From: Breviolum minutum Mf 1.05b.01 | Lineage: Eukaryota > Sar > Dinophyceae > Suessiales > Symbiodiniaceae | Length of the DNA stretch: 64,000 bases | Assembly: GCA_000507305.1 (NCBI GenBank) | Contig: DF239017.1 | Coordinates: 248,001 to 312,000, forward strand | Reading direction: 5' to 3' | In this document: one piece after another, positions 32,832 to 43,987 of the stretch | Numbering within the stretch: position 1 is the first letter of the stretch | Layout: the number at the start of each line of letters is the position of its first letter | Notes under the pieces: model-generated | The model's input: the letters and a program-made list of their open reading frames with translations, nothing else | What the model was told of the DNA's origin: nothing | Database searches by the model: none | Made by a program: the position numbers and the translations under genes

Positions 32832-32950
32832 AACTGTTGATGGGCAAAGTCCTGCCATGCTGAATCTAGTAAATAATATATGTTGAATATTTCATGACAT
32901 AACAGTTCCGACCTTTTTCAACCGGTGGGAGGATTTGTCCATCAAAATTA
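32832..32950. repeat. Family B element, diverged
   Basis: AACTGTTGATGGGCAAAGTC to GAGGATTTGTCCATCAAAAT. Confidence 0.65.
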
Positions 32951-33024
32951 TGACCTCAATTTGTTGCGCACAGTTGAATTAGGTAGAGCCTTTTTTTGCA
33001 ACAATCACATCATCAGATGACGAA

Positions 33025-33255
33025 TCACTCTGCAGATGCTTCTGCACAAATCAGCCACTCTGGGCCGGATTTCTGCGACTGAACTTTCCACTCTTGAGTG
33101 TTTGAGATATCAGTGAGCATTAGTCCTTTTTTTCGTTGGTCACCAAAGCATGAGAACTCTGTTGGAACTAGCCGGATGATCGGGAAAGTTTGTCGACGGA
33201 AAAACTTGTTCATCGGGCCGGTTACTTTAGCTCCCAACGATGCTCTGCCAAACAT
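33025..33255 (-). CDS. Small ORF or exon, unknown protein
   Basis: 76 codons from an ATG at 33255: MFGRASLGAKVTGPMNKFFR, then RQTFPIIRLVPTEFSCFGDQ and ending AEASAE-stop. Residue use is balanced and the opposite strand is not comparably open. It could be a complete small protein or a terminal exon. No family recognised and no neighbours that help. Confidence 0.35.
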   Translation of the reverse strand: MFGRASLGAKVTGPMNKFFRRQTFPIIRLVPTEFSCFGDQRKKGLMLTDISNTQEWKVQSQKSGPEWLICAEASAE

Positions 33256-34158
33256 GGGTCACTGAGCTGTGCAAATCATAACGAGCTTAAATGAACAATG
33301 AAAAAACCTTGATTGTGTAGGATATATATAGGGATTGTACTATATACCCAGTTGTGTGGGGATGACATAAAGCATTGTAAATTATAAGGATCCCTATTAA
33401 ATAACGAGTGTTATAATGGAAAATAAGCTTTAATGATGACCGTTTTGTTCAAAATACATTGCAAGCAACTTGTCGCAACAAAGGTGTGGACATTGTTTGC
33501 ACCAACCAGGTGAGCTTCATTTACAACGGATTGGAATGCGTACCCTTTGGATAAAACCTGAGCAGTGTTCAATACCCTGGTTGGTTTTTTCATTTGGAGG
33601 ATTATACTACCCCAGGGGGATTGTAACAAGCCAATATAAGTATCCCGGTATCCCTATGAACCAATCAGCATAGTGGAACGTCATACGAGTTTTGAACGTT
33701 GCTCTTCAACATGATCTTTGCGGCTAATAAAATCCGATAGGATAGAAACTCGGTATATCAGCCAAATTCACGGGTCATCAAGCTTAATAGAGAATAGATA
33801 TCTTCTTTTTTGCTAGGCTTTTAGGTTTTTTTTCGATCAAATCATGCTAATTCAGAGCAGTTGTACAGATAAGATTGCAATTGAAGACACTCAAATCATT
33901 TTCAGATGTTTTGGTTCGGAACAAACTGTAGCAAACTTATCAACAGCGGTTTAGATTGATATGATACATATTGGTGAACATCATATTTACAGAGTTTGGT
34001 ATATCCCATTTAACACAGGACCCCCAATGCCGGCGGACCGGAATTGGGCGGCACCGACGTGTGTGTGTCACAGCGCTTTCGTCACAGTCGCCCTCGAAAA
34101 CGGTCATGGTTTTTTGGCGTTCCAGTGTTGTTGAAGAATACATACCTGCAAAATAGTG

Positions 34159-34263
34159 TACCCTCCGGTAATCTAACATAGCAATGGAAAATCCACCATT
34201 TGAAGATGTATTTCCTATTCAAGATGGGGATTTTCCATTGCTATGTTTGTTTACCGGAGGGTA
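34159..34263. repeat. Family F inverted-repeat element, reference copy
   Basis: TACCCTCCGGTAATCTAACA and TGTTTGTTTACCGGAGGGTA form arms that continue inward through TAGCAATGGAAAATCC and GGATTTTCCATTGCTA, about 38 bp each. The loop carries GAAGATGTATTTCCTATTCA. Confidence 0.92.
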
Positions 34264-34670
34264 AGCCTTAAGATCCTTAAGAATCCTGACCCCTCAAAAA
34301 GTAGCTATTTTAAGAACCCAAAAACACCCCTGCTATAGAGGTTCAACCCCCTTCCATCGGAGTGTCGCAGCTGATTCTTATAGGGTACTATAGTTTTTTC
34401 TTTGCTGCATTCGGGAATTTCAATGAAAGTTGAGGCACAGGAAATTGTTTTTTTGGGTGATTAGGGCCAGGTGATATTGGATGAAGGGAAGCAGTTATTT
34501 TACATAACAGGATGAAGGCTAAGAGATATTTTTCAATGCGAAAGATGGATCTTATTCTTTCTGCTTGAAGCAAAATTTCTTGGTGCATTTTCCCATATTT
34601 TCTCTTAAAAAAATAACAAGGTGGGCCCCGTCACTGTCACCAGTTATACATGGAGTTCTAACGGATATAA

Positions 34671-34778
34671 ATGGATGTTTCCAAAAATAGGGGGACCCTA
34701 AAATGGATGGTGTATAATAGAATACCCTATTTTTCAATGGATGATTGGGGGGTAAAACTATTTCCGGAAACATCCAAA
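34671..34778. repeat. Family C inverted-repeat element
   Basis: ATGGATGTTTCCAAAAATAG to ACTATTTCCGGAAACATCCA. Confidence 0.85.
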
Positions 34779-35339
34779 TGGTTTTGCCTGGGGTTATTTC
34801 ACCCTACTAATAGGGGGGGGGCCCATAACTCCGTTTACAACGATCGTAGGATCGTAAGGCCCCTGGGTTTTTCGTAGGATCAAAAGGTGGATTATTTGGG
34901 TGAGAAATCACCTGCAGTCTCAGTGTGGAAAATTTCCCTCTCTACAACTGACAGGGGCCCCCTGAAAAATGGTGGTTGGAAGATGTATTTCCTATTGAAA
35001 TAGTCCCTTTTTAGGGGCCATTCATTCATTTTCGGGGTGTATTCGGGGTGTATTATTAGAAGGCCTAGTTTCAAAGAATATGTCTGTCTCCGGGAGTGAA
35101 AAGCCACTTATGATCATTGATCTAATCACTTCCTGGCTGACGCTTCGAATCGTGTAAAGACCAACCTGAAATATATGTTTAAATTTTGGTACCCAAAATG
35201 CCTTACAAATCTACAACAAATACATCCCAATATTTCAAAGGAGACATTTTCTTTAGTCAATCTAGGATCCATGTATGTTATATTTGCCTACATTTACCAT
35301 GAAACAAATCAGCCAAAAGTATAGGTCAATAATACCAGT

Positions 35340-35490
35340 CCCATGCTTCCTCTCGGTACCAGAAACCTCCGAGTTTTTGCCACATGCAAGGTGGCACGCC
35401 CGAGCAATTGCCTTACGAACTGCTGGTGCCAAAGGTGAGGGAATGATGTGGTCGACCGGACGTTTTCCAAGGGGCCCAAGCAGGTTTTTT
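35340..35490 (-). CDS. Candidate exon, unknown protein
   Basis: The minus frame reads GKRPVDHIIPSPLAPAVRKA and IARACHLACGKNSEVSGTE. GC is higher than the surroundings and the text is protein-like. It ends where a decayed family D element begins (35270-35340). Splice sites are unclear. Confidence 0.35.
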
Positions 35491-35863
35491 GGTGGATAGA
35501 AATTGGGGTTGCCTCCCCCCCCCCCAGGTAAGAGTGGCCAAATGAAGGCGGCGGTTTGGGAATCCACCCTACTAAAGATAATAATCTTGGTGACTTGGTG
35601 GTGATTTACTCCAAACAGCTTACCTGCCGTTCATGGTTGAACTTTGAAGTTGTTTTGGGGCATGGAAGGTCAACTTAGCAGGTAGGAAGGTCAACTCAGG
35701 AGGTCGACCCAGCAATATCCATTCAGGGACAATGGTGGTTAAGAGTCCCTTAATAAGGGCCTTAATTCTTGGGGATGGTGGCATAGGTACTCTTAGATTC
35801 CCATGATGTAGCTTGGGTTGCCGAACCATCCCAGTAATATGAAATATATGTATATATAAGATG

Positions 35864-35969
35864 TACACCCCGGTAATCTAACATAGCAATGGAACATGGA
35901 CCCTTTGAAGATGTATTTCCTATTGAAAATGGGGATATCCCATTGCTATGTTAGTTTACCAGAGGGTAT
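35864..35969. repeat. Family F inverted-repeat element
   Basis: TACACCCCGGTAATCTAACA to TGTTAGTTTACCAGAGGGTA, arms extending through TAGCAATGGAA. Confidence 0.9.
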
Positions 35970-36195
35970 CCATTGTTTTTTGTCAAAAGATCATTTGGTT
36001 GTGATATTCAAAATCTCAGTTCTCACACCTGATTTGACAGATTTGATCCTATTGAGCGGTTGGTGTGTTAACCTGGATTTCTAGGGCTACAATGTGGTGT
36101 GGATGATCGGTGCCAATTTTTCGGTGGCATCTCAACCTATCATCGATTCTATTACCTGTACTCCCCTCAAAGTAAACAAGCATTTGGAAGTGTCA

Positions 36196-36306
36196 ATATG
36201 GGTGTTTCCTGAAATGGCGGTACCCTCAATCTCCACCCCAAGTGCTGATCATTTTTAGTAGGAAAGCCATGGTTGTTGGGTACCACCATTTTAGGAAACC
36301 CCCATA
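36196..36306. repeat. Family C element, TAGTAGGAAAGCC variant
   Basis: ATATGGGTGTTTCCTGAAAT to ATTTTAGGAAACCCCCATAT. It shares its centre with the variant copy at 15315-15432, so this is a separate subfamily. Confidence 0.85.
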
Positions 36307-36480
36307 TGATAAATTTGATTCATATTTTGTTGATATCTTATAGTAACCCATTACTACCAGAGCTCTATCTCTTCCCTGGCGGTGTTTCTCCCATGTCTTC
36401 GAAATCAACAGTACGTGAATATACAGCACCAACTGAAAACAAAAAGCTGAATTCAGCTCATTGGTGGTGACTCTTGCCAG

Positions 36481-36587
36481 CTGGTGGTTTCAAATATTTT
36501 TGGAATTTTCACCCCGAACCTTGGGGATGATGCACCCAATTTGACGGTTGCATATTTTTCAAATGGCTTGGTTCAACCACCAACTAG
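36481..36587. repeat. Family A inverted-repeat element
   Basis: CTGGTGGTTTCAAATATTTT to GGTTCAACCACCAACTAG. Confidence 0.88.
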
Positions 36588-36924
36588 CTTGTGTATTTTT
36601 TCATTGTTTTCCATACCTTTTTTTGCCATGTTTCATGGGAATCTAAGGGACCTTCCCCCCCCAATGCATCCCAATGCCACACCCCCAGGGAAATTAAGGC
36701 CTTATTAAAGGGTTATTAAAACCCATGATTGTCCCTTAAATCATCCCGTATTTCGTGTTTGGCATTGTGGGGGGGGGTACCCTAAGCTTAGATTCCCATG
36801 AATGTTGATTCATCTCAGCTGCACCTGTCGACAGGGTTATAATAAAACCCACCCAATGATTTCCCATATGATTCGGGTTGCATCACCCCAACAAAACATC
36901 CAACAAAACCCTGTCTATGTGCAG

Positions 36925-37020
36925 CTTACCCTCTGGTAAACTAACATAGCTGGCTGGAAAACCACCATTTTTGTGTAGGGAGATACATCTTCAAATTTGT
37001 GGATTTCCCAAATTGCTATG
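36925..37020. repeat. Family F element, incomplete right end
   Basis: TACCCTCTGGTAAACTAACA is intact at the left; the right arm stops at ATTGCTATGTTTTTGCAG. Both-strand ORFs follow at 37020-37215, but neither has clear exon signals. Confidence 0.65.
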
Positions 37021-37235
37021 TTTTTGCAGCCACAAATCCCCCCCAAAAAATGCATCTGCCAGGCCACTCGGCCTCCATTGTATTACATCCCGGAGGACTG
37101 GACTTGACATCGAAGCAGTTTGCCGTCCTTTTTTTTTTGAAGCTGCGAAGCCTCCATTCCTCAATCCGAAGATCCGAAGCTCCATTTCTTCATGGATCAA
37201 CAAAAAAGACATAATTTCCCTCTATATCCCAACAG

Positions 37236-37327
37236 GATCCATGTATGGTATATGGTATATTTACCCTACATGAATGGTTGATTTTTATGGTAAATTTTAA
37301 ATGTAGGTTAAATATACCATACATTTT
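37236..37327. repeat. Family D element
   Basis: GGATCCATGTATGGTATATG to AATATACCATACATTTT, with TGTAGGTTAAATA inside. Confidence 0.75.
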
Positions 37328-37509
37328 CATACTCTCGGTATTAAAAGATATGAAAATCCTGGTAAATATAGGACGTTATGGGGAAGTTGGTGAAATCTCA
37401 TGGTTTTTTTTAAAGAAATTTGCATCAGAAATGATGATTGGCTTGGATTTGTTGATTTGGACTTGTTGACTTATTGGCCATCAGTGGTGGGTTCATACAT
37501 TTGGAAAAC

Positions 37510-37620
37510 ATTCCCCCAAAACAAACCATGGAACCTGAAAATGGGAGCCCCTTGGAAAAGGAGATTCCTATTGGCGTTACCATCATCTCCAGGTTCCATG
37601 TTGAATTTCGGGGGTGTATG
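37510..37620. repeat. Family E element, ACCTGAAAATGG subtype
   Basis: ACATTCCCCCAAAACAAACC to TTGAATTTCGGGGGTGTAT, with GGAACCTGAAAATGG and ATCTCCAGGTTCC as inner arms. Confidence 0.8.
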
Positions 37621-37689
37621 CTTACAGTTATCTCTTTAGATGTCCCTTTTTGTTGGGGAAAGGATCCAATTTGATATGTTGAAACAACT

Positions 37690-38588
37690 AGGTGGGCCTG
37701 AACTTGGACCAATGGTGGGAAATGTTTAAAAGAAGCTATGAACAGATTGGTGGTTCCTTCGTGGTTCCACCCCTGAGTCAGTTTGCTGAATTCCAGGTTT
37801 TTACTGGGAGGCATCTCGAGAAAATAATCCCATGCCCCTAGACTTGTAAATTTTGAAAGACATGATTTGGGTTTAAGCTTGGAAAACCAGTGCCCAAACA
37901 TATTTGGTTCAACATGGTTTAACAATTTAACAAACAAAATGGGTTGACATCCCAAGCGTTCAAACAGGGTTTAACGGATAAACAGTCATCCATGGTGATG
38001 ACCAGTACAGGTACCTTGCCTCGAATAGTTCTTTTGGAAAGAAAAAAAGGGTTTGCAAGATCTTGCTATGAAACTCTAGGGATCCAATGACCTTCTACAA
38101 AACCAAAAATCATCTCACAAATTTCCTTCTAAAGGGGAGCCTTTGGATGATTATCACGGTAAACCCAACTGGTAGTCCCTCATACCAGTTGCCAGTCCCT
38201 GTGGCTTTAGTGGAGTTGTTTAAGCGGAACCCACTGGAAAATTACACCGTTTTAGCTTTCAGAGCTAAGTCTTGTCGATCGAAGTGTTCCAGGGATCTAG
38301 TCACCTTCTGAGAATGGCAATGGAACCTAAATATTATGCTGAGGAGGTGATTTAACACCCTAACCATTATGAATCTGAGAATATGACTGGATGCCTAGGG
38401 AAAGTGTTATGTTTAGTAGATTTCATCTCTGGATGCTTAGGGAAAGTGTTATATTTAGTAGATGCTCATCTACATGTGTGTGCGTGCTATCAGTGACTGT
38501 TTCCATAGAGAATGCACTTTTTATGTAGGAGCCTCTTATATCTCAAGAGCCCTCCCCCTCCCCCATCATTATCATTTTTTTTTCCCAG
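37690..38588. other. Stretch without firm gene
   Basis: A + frame at 38160-38290 (LPVPVALVELFKRNPLENYT) looks protein-like but is not splice-bounded. It is flanked by AGGGATCCAATGACCTTCT and AGGGATCTAGTCACCTTCT, and a short tandem repeat GGAAAGTGTTATGTTTAGTAGAT lies at 38399-38463. Confidence 0.4.
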
Positions 38589-38793
38589 CAACACCCTCCC
38601 TTCGATTCTCCGCCTAGTTCGATGGCAGGATGTTTTGGAAAAATCGCAAACGGATCCAAAGATCTTTCTTGATTGGATTTTCACCAACGCTCGGGAAGCC
38701 CAACGAAAAAACAAAAATCTCCCGCAAACTTCTGGGGCAATTTTTGTTGGTGGTGCTTTAACCTTGCCGGATTTTTTTTCCACCAAGTTACGG
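38589..38793 (+). CDS. Well-bounded internal exon, unknown protein
   Basis: The upstream signal is ATTTTTTTTTCCCAG and the downstream one is TTACGG|GTGAGG, the best splice pair in the window. The 205-bp frame reads ILRLVRWQDVLEKSQTDPKI, FLDWIFTNAREAQRKNKNLP and GALTLPDFFSTKLR. Its acceptor lacks the usual G after AG. I do not recognise the family. Further + strand exons were not identified with confidence; coding-like text appears again at 38830-38870. Confidence 0.55.
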
Positions 38794-39321
38794 GTGAGGT
38801 ATATTTTGGGATCAACTTCTCTCTGGTTGCGGGAACGTTGTTGATGGCCCAAGCTGCCGAGGTAGAAGGTAAAGAATGTTGAAAAAAAAACAGGACTCAG
38901 GGGAAGTTTTTGCCCTCCCCTGAAACTGCAGATGTTGTGAGTTTACTTCGAAAATTTCTTGTACAAGTTGGAAGATATGAAGGCTGAACCTTTCCTTTTT
39001 GGGGCAAAACAAAAGTTGGGCCTATATTTTCAAAGGGTGGTGTGGCTGTTAGCTTCAGGGAGTGTCACATATTTCCTACCATTTTCCCGGCCAAACGGCA
39101 CCTGTCGTTGTTGAGTTGGTGATTTCGGAACCCCGCAGGTGGGGATTTTATGGGATTTTCGGAACCCCGCAAGGATCATGATTCCAACAACAGGCGTCAG
39201 TTTGAAACATCAACATATGGCAATTTCCCCTGGAATCCACCATCATATTCTCAGAGTTGACCTTCCATGCCCCCAAAAAATTGTGTAAATTTCAACCATG
39301 AACCGCGGGTAAGCTATATAC

Positions 39322-39796
39322 CTGAGGAATCAACCGTCATATTCTCAGATGATGAAGGGGTGTCCTTCATCACCGAACCGAAACGCAGGTCGTAATTAGG
39401 TTCCATGAAACCATCCTCAGAAGGTGATTTTTCATCCCTGGGGATGGAAGTATTCTGGTTCTTTTCAGTTGATAGGCAGCAATAAGCTACAAACAAAGGG
39501 AGGAATACTCCTGGTCCTGCACGGTGTTCCGCCTTGGATGATACTTATCAAATAAACACATTGCAGTTGGTACCTTGTTTCATGAGCAATATTAACTGTA
39601 CGTGCTATACATCCTATACATTGTTTGTTTCTTATTCATACAATCCATTTTTCCAATGCCAACTAGAGAAGAGGATGGACACTTGCGATACCTCCAGAAA
39701 TCTTCCTTACCGTCCTTGCAAAGGCGCCACGGTTCTACGGAGATGTCAGGGCACCCACAGCAGGGGGTTTTGGACGTGGGTCCGGGGTGCTCCATT
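39322..39796 (-). CDS. Two-exon minus-strand gene fragment, unknown protein
   Basis: Exon 39796-39711 starts at ATTCAG|A with an ATG one base in, reads MEHPGPTSKTPCCGCPDISV and EPWRLCKD, and ends at GACG|GTAAGG, a consensus donor. Exon 39486-39322 follows TTTGTAG, completes the split codon and reads STEKNQNTSIPRDEKSPSED, GFMEPNYDLRFGSVMKDTPS and ends DSS at TCAG|GTATAT. Phases agree across the 224-bp intron. The first exon has a CCGC cluster; the second is Ser/Glu-rich and probably disordered. It continues further left. Confidence 0.5.
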
Positions 39797-39816
39797 CTGA
39801 ATTCTGATAGATCAAC

Positions 39817-39946
39817 TACCCTCCTTGAAACTAACAGATCAAGCAGCTCGCCCCTGAAAATCAAACCTAGTTGGAAGATTCATTTCCCCTTCTTGGGCCC
39901 GGCCTGTATTTCAGGGGCAAACTGTTAGTTAGTTTCAGGGAGTGTA
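39817..39946. repeat. Family E inverted-repeat element, reference copy
   Basis: TACCCTCCTTGAAACTAACA to GTTAGTTTCAGGGAGTGTA, with CGCCCCTGAAAAT and ATTTCAGGGGCAAAC as inner arms. Confidence 0.88.
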
Positions 39947-39999
39947 ATATTTGATATTGAACATAAACATAGGCCCCCTGTTGGAAGGGAAATCCCTGG

Positions 40000-41330
40000 C
40001 ATAAAAACAAAAAAAAGATATGATATGGCCGGGTGTTCCATGTTTGTCAATCTCATAGTGTATATTGAAGAAGCAAAGAGGGAAGAAACTGGAAAAAAAG
40101 GAAACTCATCAAATCACCAAGAATTTCAGGTACCTAAAATAGAGGTACTGAACCTTATAAAGCTATTTTGGGGGTGGGTTTCCCCTTACATAAGCCGTAT
40201 CCATACAGCGGGAACATAGGTGAGGTTTCCTCCATTTTTAGGTACCGAACGAAATGTTTGGTGACCAAAGTGTACAGACTTCAATCCAACTTTATGGCTT
40301 CCAGTGATAATTCTGGGCAAATGATAACGACCTTTCCCGCCGAGTAGTGTGGTGAAAAGTAAGGGAATCCCCCAAAAATACCCAAAACAATTCAGGTTTA
40401 CTGTAGGAATTCTACTAACCTTACTAACCCATGTCATCCATGTAAGATATTTTTTATGGTTGTAGGTAAATATACAATCGTCCCATGGATTGTTGGGGGA
40501 AATTGCCCATATAATTTTTTGTTTGGGACGGGTGCAGTATCATGGACCGACCTTTCCTGAAAAAGCCTATGATACATGCTCTGGAACTTTTTCAAAGCGA
40601 AACCAGGTAGCTTCTGAAAAACTCCAACAGCCATTTCCTACTAAATGAGGAGCCAAAGAACCCCAGAATCCTCAAAATCACAGGGTAGATGGGGTTCTTA
40701 AAGAATTAAAGATGTAAAACCACTTAATTGAAAGCCCCTTGCCACTAGTTACATTTAAGTTCTGCCAATAGAATAATTAGTGGGTAATTTGGCAGCTTTG
40801 CAAAACTTAACCCAGTCAAAATTAAGCCCACTCGATGGTTTGCGGAAGTTTTGCCTGATAAGATGTGTGGTTCAGAGATTTGGATGACCTAACGAGTTTT
40901 CTTTGCTAGTGAAGAGCATCTCAGTGTCCACCGAAAAGATTTACCGGGGTGAAATAATGGCAATTTGATCAAAGGTTGTTTGATCTTGAGACAGTCTTTG
41001 AAAACGTCGTCCTATTCGTAGCATTTGCTGAGCGCTCTGATCAATCATCCAACTGTTTTGCAGTGCTTCGCAATGAAACTCAGGATCACTGGAAACATCA
41101 ACCGAAATACAAGCTGCTTATATACAGAAGCTATGTGAATATGTCTTACGCATATACATGGAAACCTATTGCAAGATTGGGCTTGGACTCCCCGCACACA
41201 CACATACCCACTGATCCAAAGCTTCAGTTCAATATAATCGCTATATTTGTATTGTAGAAGTGACTTGTCCATAGCTCATCAAAACTATTTATACGTAGAC
41301 CTTCACTCTACAGGTAATTGAAGTAGTAGG
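40000..41330. other. Stretch without supported gene
   Basis: A 93-codon ORF at 40976-41254 (+) has mixed composition and no splice support. A decayed family D element lies near 40430-40495. Nothing else recognised. Confidence 0.45.
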
Positions 41331-41331
41331 A

Positions 41332-41385
41332 GTTGTTGTTGTTGTTGTTGTTGCTGTTGTTCTTGCTGTTGTTCCTGCTGCCTTT
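41332..41385. repeat. TTG microsatellite
   Basis: Short (TTG)n array with TGC and TTC interruptions. Confidence 0.95.
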
Positions 41386-42099
41386 TTAGACATGACACGC
41401 ATCCCTTCAAACAAGATCTCTGAAAAAAAACTCGGCCTAGGTGGAGGATTTGGCGAACTTTGCCACAGCCTTTGCAGAGTGTGATGCTTGGGCAGGTGGG
41501 GAAAAACGTTAAAGCAGCTGAACATGTAACCACTTGACTCTGGCTATTTAGTTTACCTATGGGGATGATGAAAACTACCCAGTTATGTTTTGGGGATTAT
41601 AATAAGTCATTATAACAATTCCTATGCACCAAGCAATATGGGATTCCTATAGAACTGCTTTGGGTATCCAGTGGCGTAAGGAAGATCCATAAACATTGGG
41701 GGGGGGGGGCAAATGTTTTGAAATGGAGGTTCGGAGTACTTAGTAGGTATATATTACTACGTGGCATTCCGAACTTAGGGGACTTATAGACCGCATTTTG
41801 TGAAAACTGTATACCCTGCATTTTTTTAACATGGACCCCTACAAACGATAAGTTGTTTAGAAAAAAGAATTTCATAGCCTTCCGATCGGTTGATTTTTGG
41901 TTGTTTGTGTAAGTTTTCGTGTGTCTGACTGGAACTACTTTTTTTTTGAATTTTGCATTTTCCCGAGGGCGGACAACATGGGGAACAACTACAACTTCGT
42001 GCTGTGAAGAAGACTGCCGCAGATCACCACACCCACAACTTTCTTTCCAACATGCCGCTTTTCGAACGACCCTCCTCTTTCAGCAGAAACGCGTGGGCT

Positions 42100-42480
42100 T
42101 CCCAACACGGCTGTATGGATTGATCCATGTTTGATGAAGGGAAGCCACACATTTCGAAGCTATCAGATTACGAAAGCACCAATAGGCTTGCAAGGGAAGG
42201 CTGCGACTATCCCTTCGTTGGATTGTTGCATTTTCGTCGACGATAGGTCTGACATTTGTAACGAAGTCCGACGTACAGGTTGCAGAGCTATATCCTCGCA
42301 ACGGGCAGTGACTCCTGGCTTCACGATCTCAGTCGACTTCTTCGAAGTAATCCGATTGACGTAGTCAGAACCCGGAGGGCCCAGCAGCTACCTCGTGAAA
42401 GGTACGGTATAGTCAAGAACCACCGGGGCGGATCCTTTGGTGACCTTGTTGGAGGACCTATCCAGGAGCCTGGTATCACA
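42100..42480 (+). pseudogene. Coding fragment with FVDDRSDI motif, frame broken
   Basis: The + frame reads ITKAPIGLQGKAATIPSLDC, then CIFVDDRSDICNEVRRTGCR. I recall similar VDDRxDI...G segments in dinoflagellate hypothetical proteins, and the motif resembles the V-D-D-x-x-x-N/D segment of HAD-like folds. After about 42285 protein-like text continues one frame over (ILATGSDSWLHDLSRLLRSN and VVRTRRAQQLPRERYGIV), so there is an indel or an unseen junction. GC is clearly higher than the neighbourhood. The function cannot be assigned. Confidence 0.45.
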
Positions 42481-42539
42481 AAGGTCATTGGGTTAATTCA
42501 CATATTGTTTTGTAGGACCTGAGATTAGTACCGGTATAT

Positions 42540-43015
42540 GTATTCGCCCACTACTTTGTAGGCGTTTAATGCACAGTGAGGGAAGGTTGCGGTTCATGAT
42601 CCCAGAAATATGGGAAATTTGGTGGTATAGCCCCATGATGCCAGACCACCAGATGCTTACATTTTTCACTAGGATCCCAACCTAAACCTTCATTTTCTAC
42701 TGGCATCCTGGGAGGGTTCAAGGTATACCCCCCCAAAATTGCCAAACAACTGGGCCCCAAAGAAGCTGGCCCAACTGACCCCGAAATGACAGTTGGAACA
42801 TCAACGATTCATCACCCAAGCTCTGTTCGTCATTTGGTGACCTGGATCGGAGTGATTGAAAGCGAATCAAGAGCAGGAAATCTCATTATTAACTGAACCA
42901 CCAAGTATATATCCCATTGGCAGTAATGTGAATCAATGAAGAGATCGGAGTTCTTGGAATATTTTACCAACCAGGGTGAAATCACCCACTTCCTATAACC
43001 ATTGATCCCAACTTG
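42540..43015. other. Stretch without recognisable gene
   Basis: No supported feature. Confidence 0.5.
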
Positions 43016-43138
43016 ATACTCTTGATGGAAGAAATCCTGCACCACCTGGGATGGTCCTAAAACCTTGTAAATGATGTGACAAACATACAAAGTACCAACC
43101 TCAACTGGTGAGTTTCCCGGATTTCTTCCATTAACACT
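43016..43138. repeat. Family B inverted-repeat element, long subtype
   Basis: ATACTCTTGATGGAAGAAAT to GGATTTCTTCCATTAACACT. It has the extra ACCTGGGATGGTCCTAAAAC segment shared with 14914-15034. Confidence 0.82.
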
Positions 43139-43228
43139 ACGACCATCCGAAGGAACTTCTGTGAAAATCATGAGCCTGGATGAAAAGTTGATTTTTCTTC
43201 CGGATTCGATCCCCATCGCAACTCACTA

Positions 43229-43335
43229 TCCCATACCATCCATGGGACTGGTATATTTAGCTACATGGATGGTTGTTTTTAATGGTGAAATATGGTAAAT
43301 GTAGGTAAATATACCATACATGGATCCTATGGGTA
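43229..43335. repeat. Family D inverted-repeat element
   Basis: CCCATACCATCCATGGGACT to ATACATGGATCCTATGGGTA. Confidence 0.85.
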
Positions 43336-43360
43336 TGAAAAGCCCTCTTTGGTGAATTTA

Positions 43361-43594
43361 GCCTCCCTAAAAACTAAACATGTTCGCCCCTGAAAGCCAT
43401 GGTGGTTGGAAACTACTTCTTTTTTTGGGGGGGAGAAGCCAATTTTCAGGTGCGTTAGTGTTACCCGTTCGTTTCAGGGAGGGTACCCTCCCTGAAACTA
43501 ACGGCTTGCCCCTGAAAATAGACCACTGAAAAAGGAGATTCCTATTGGAAACCACCATTTTTAGGGGCGAACATGTTAGTTTCAGGGAGGGTAT
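43361..43594. repeat. Two family E elements joined end to end
   Basis: The first copy ends TTTCAGGGAGGGTA and the second begins TACCCTCCCTGAAACTAAC, sharing the TA at about 43484. The second ends TTTCAGGGAGGGTATA at about 43594. Confidence 0.85.
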
Positions 43595-43891
43595 ATTTTG
43601 TTTTTTTTCCCAATCAACTTTAACTAATTTAAGTGGGTCAGCGACTTGTGATTCCGAAAGCACCGAAAAATATCGAACCCACCAGGTGATTTTTAAGCAA
43701 AATGACCTTCCAACATCCCCAATCGTTGGAGGTCACTGAAAACCGGACCTTTGATTTTCGGGTCACTTAGACATCCGAAAAAAGGTCACCAGCAGAATTG
43801 CCAGGAGGTTATTTCTCCAAAATGAACTGCTGAGCCGGAATCCGCCTTCCATCAATAGTGATTAAATCAACTTCAATCACTAAGTTCCTAC

Positions 43892-43987
43892 TAGGTGGTG
43901 GTTTCAAATATTTTTTATTTTCACCCCTATTTGGGGAAGTTTCCCATTTTGACTAATATTGTTCAAATGGGTTGAAAACACCAACTA
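43892..43987. repeat. Family A inverted-repeat element
   Basis: CTAGGTGGTGGTTTCAAATA to GGTTGAAAACACCAACTA. Confidence 0.9.

Noticed and set aside
37425..37955. 176-codon minus-strand ORF
   Set aside because: It runs through a family E element and repeat-like DNA; composition is not protein-like and no motif is seen.
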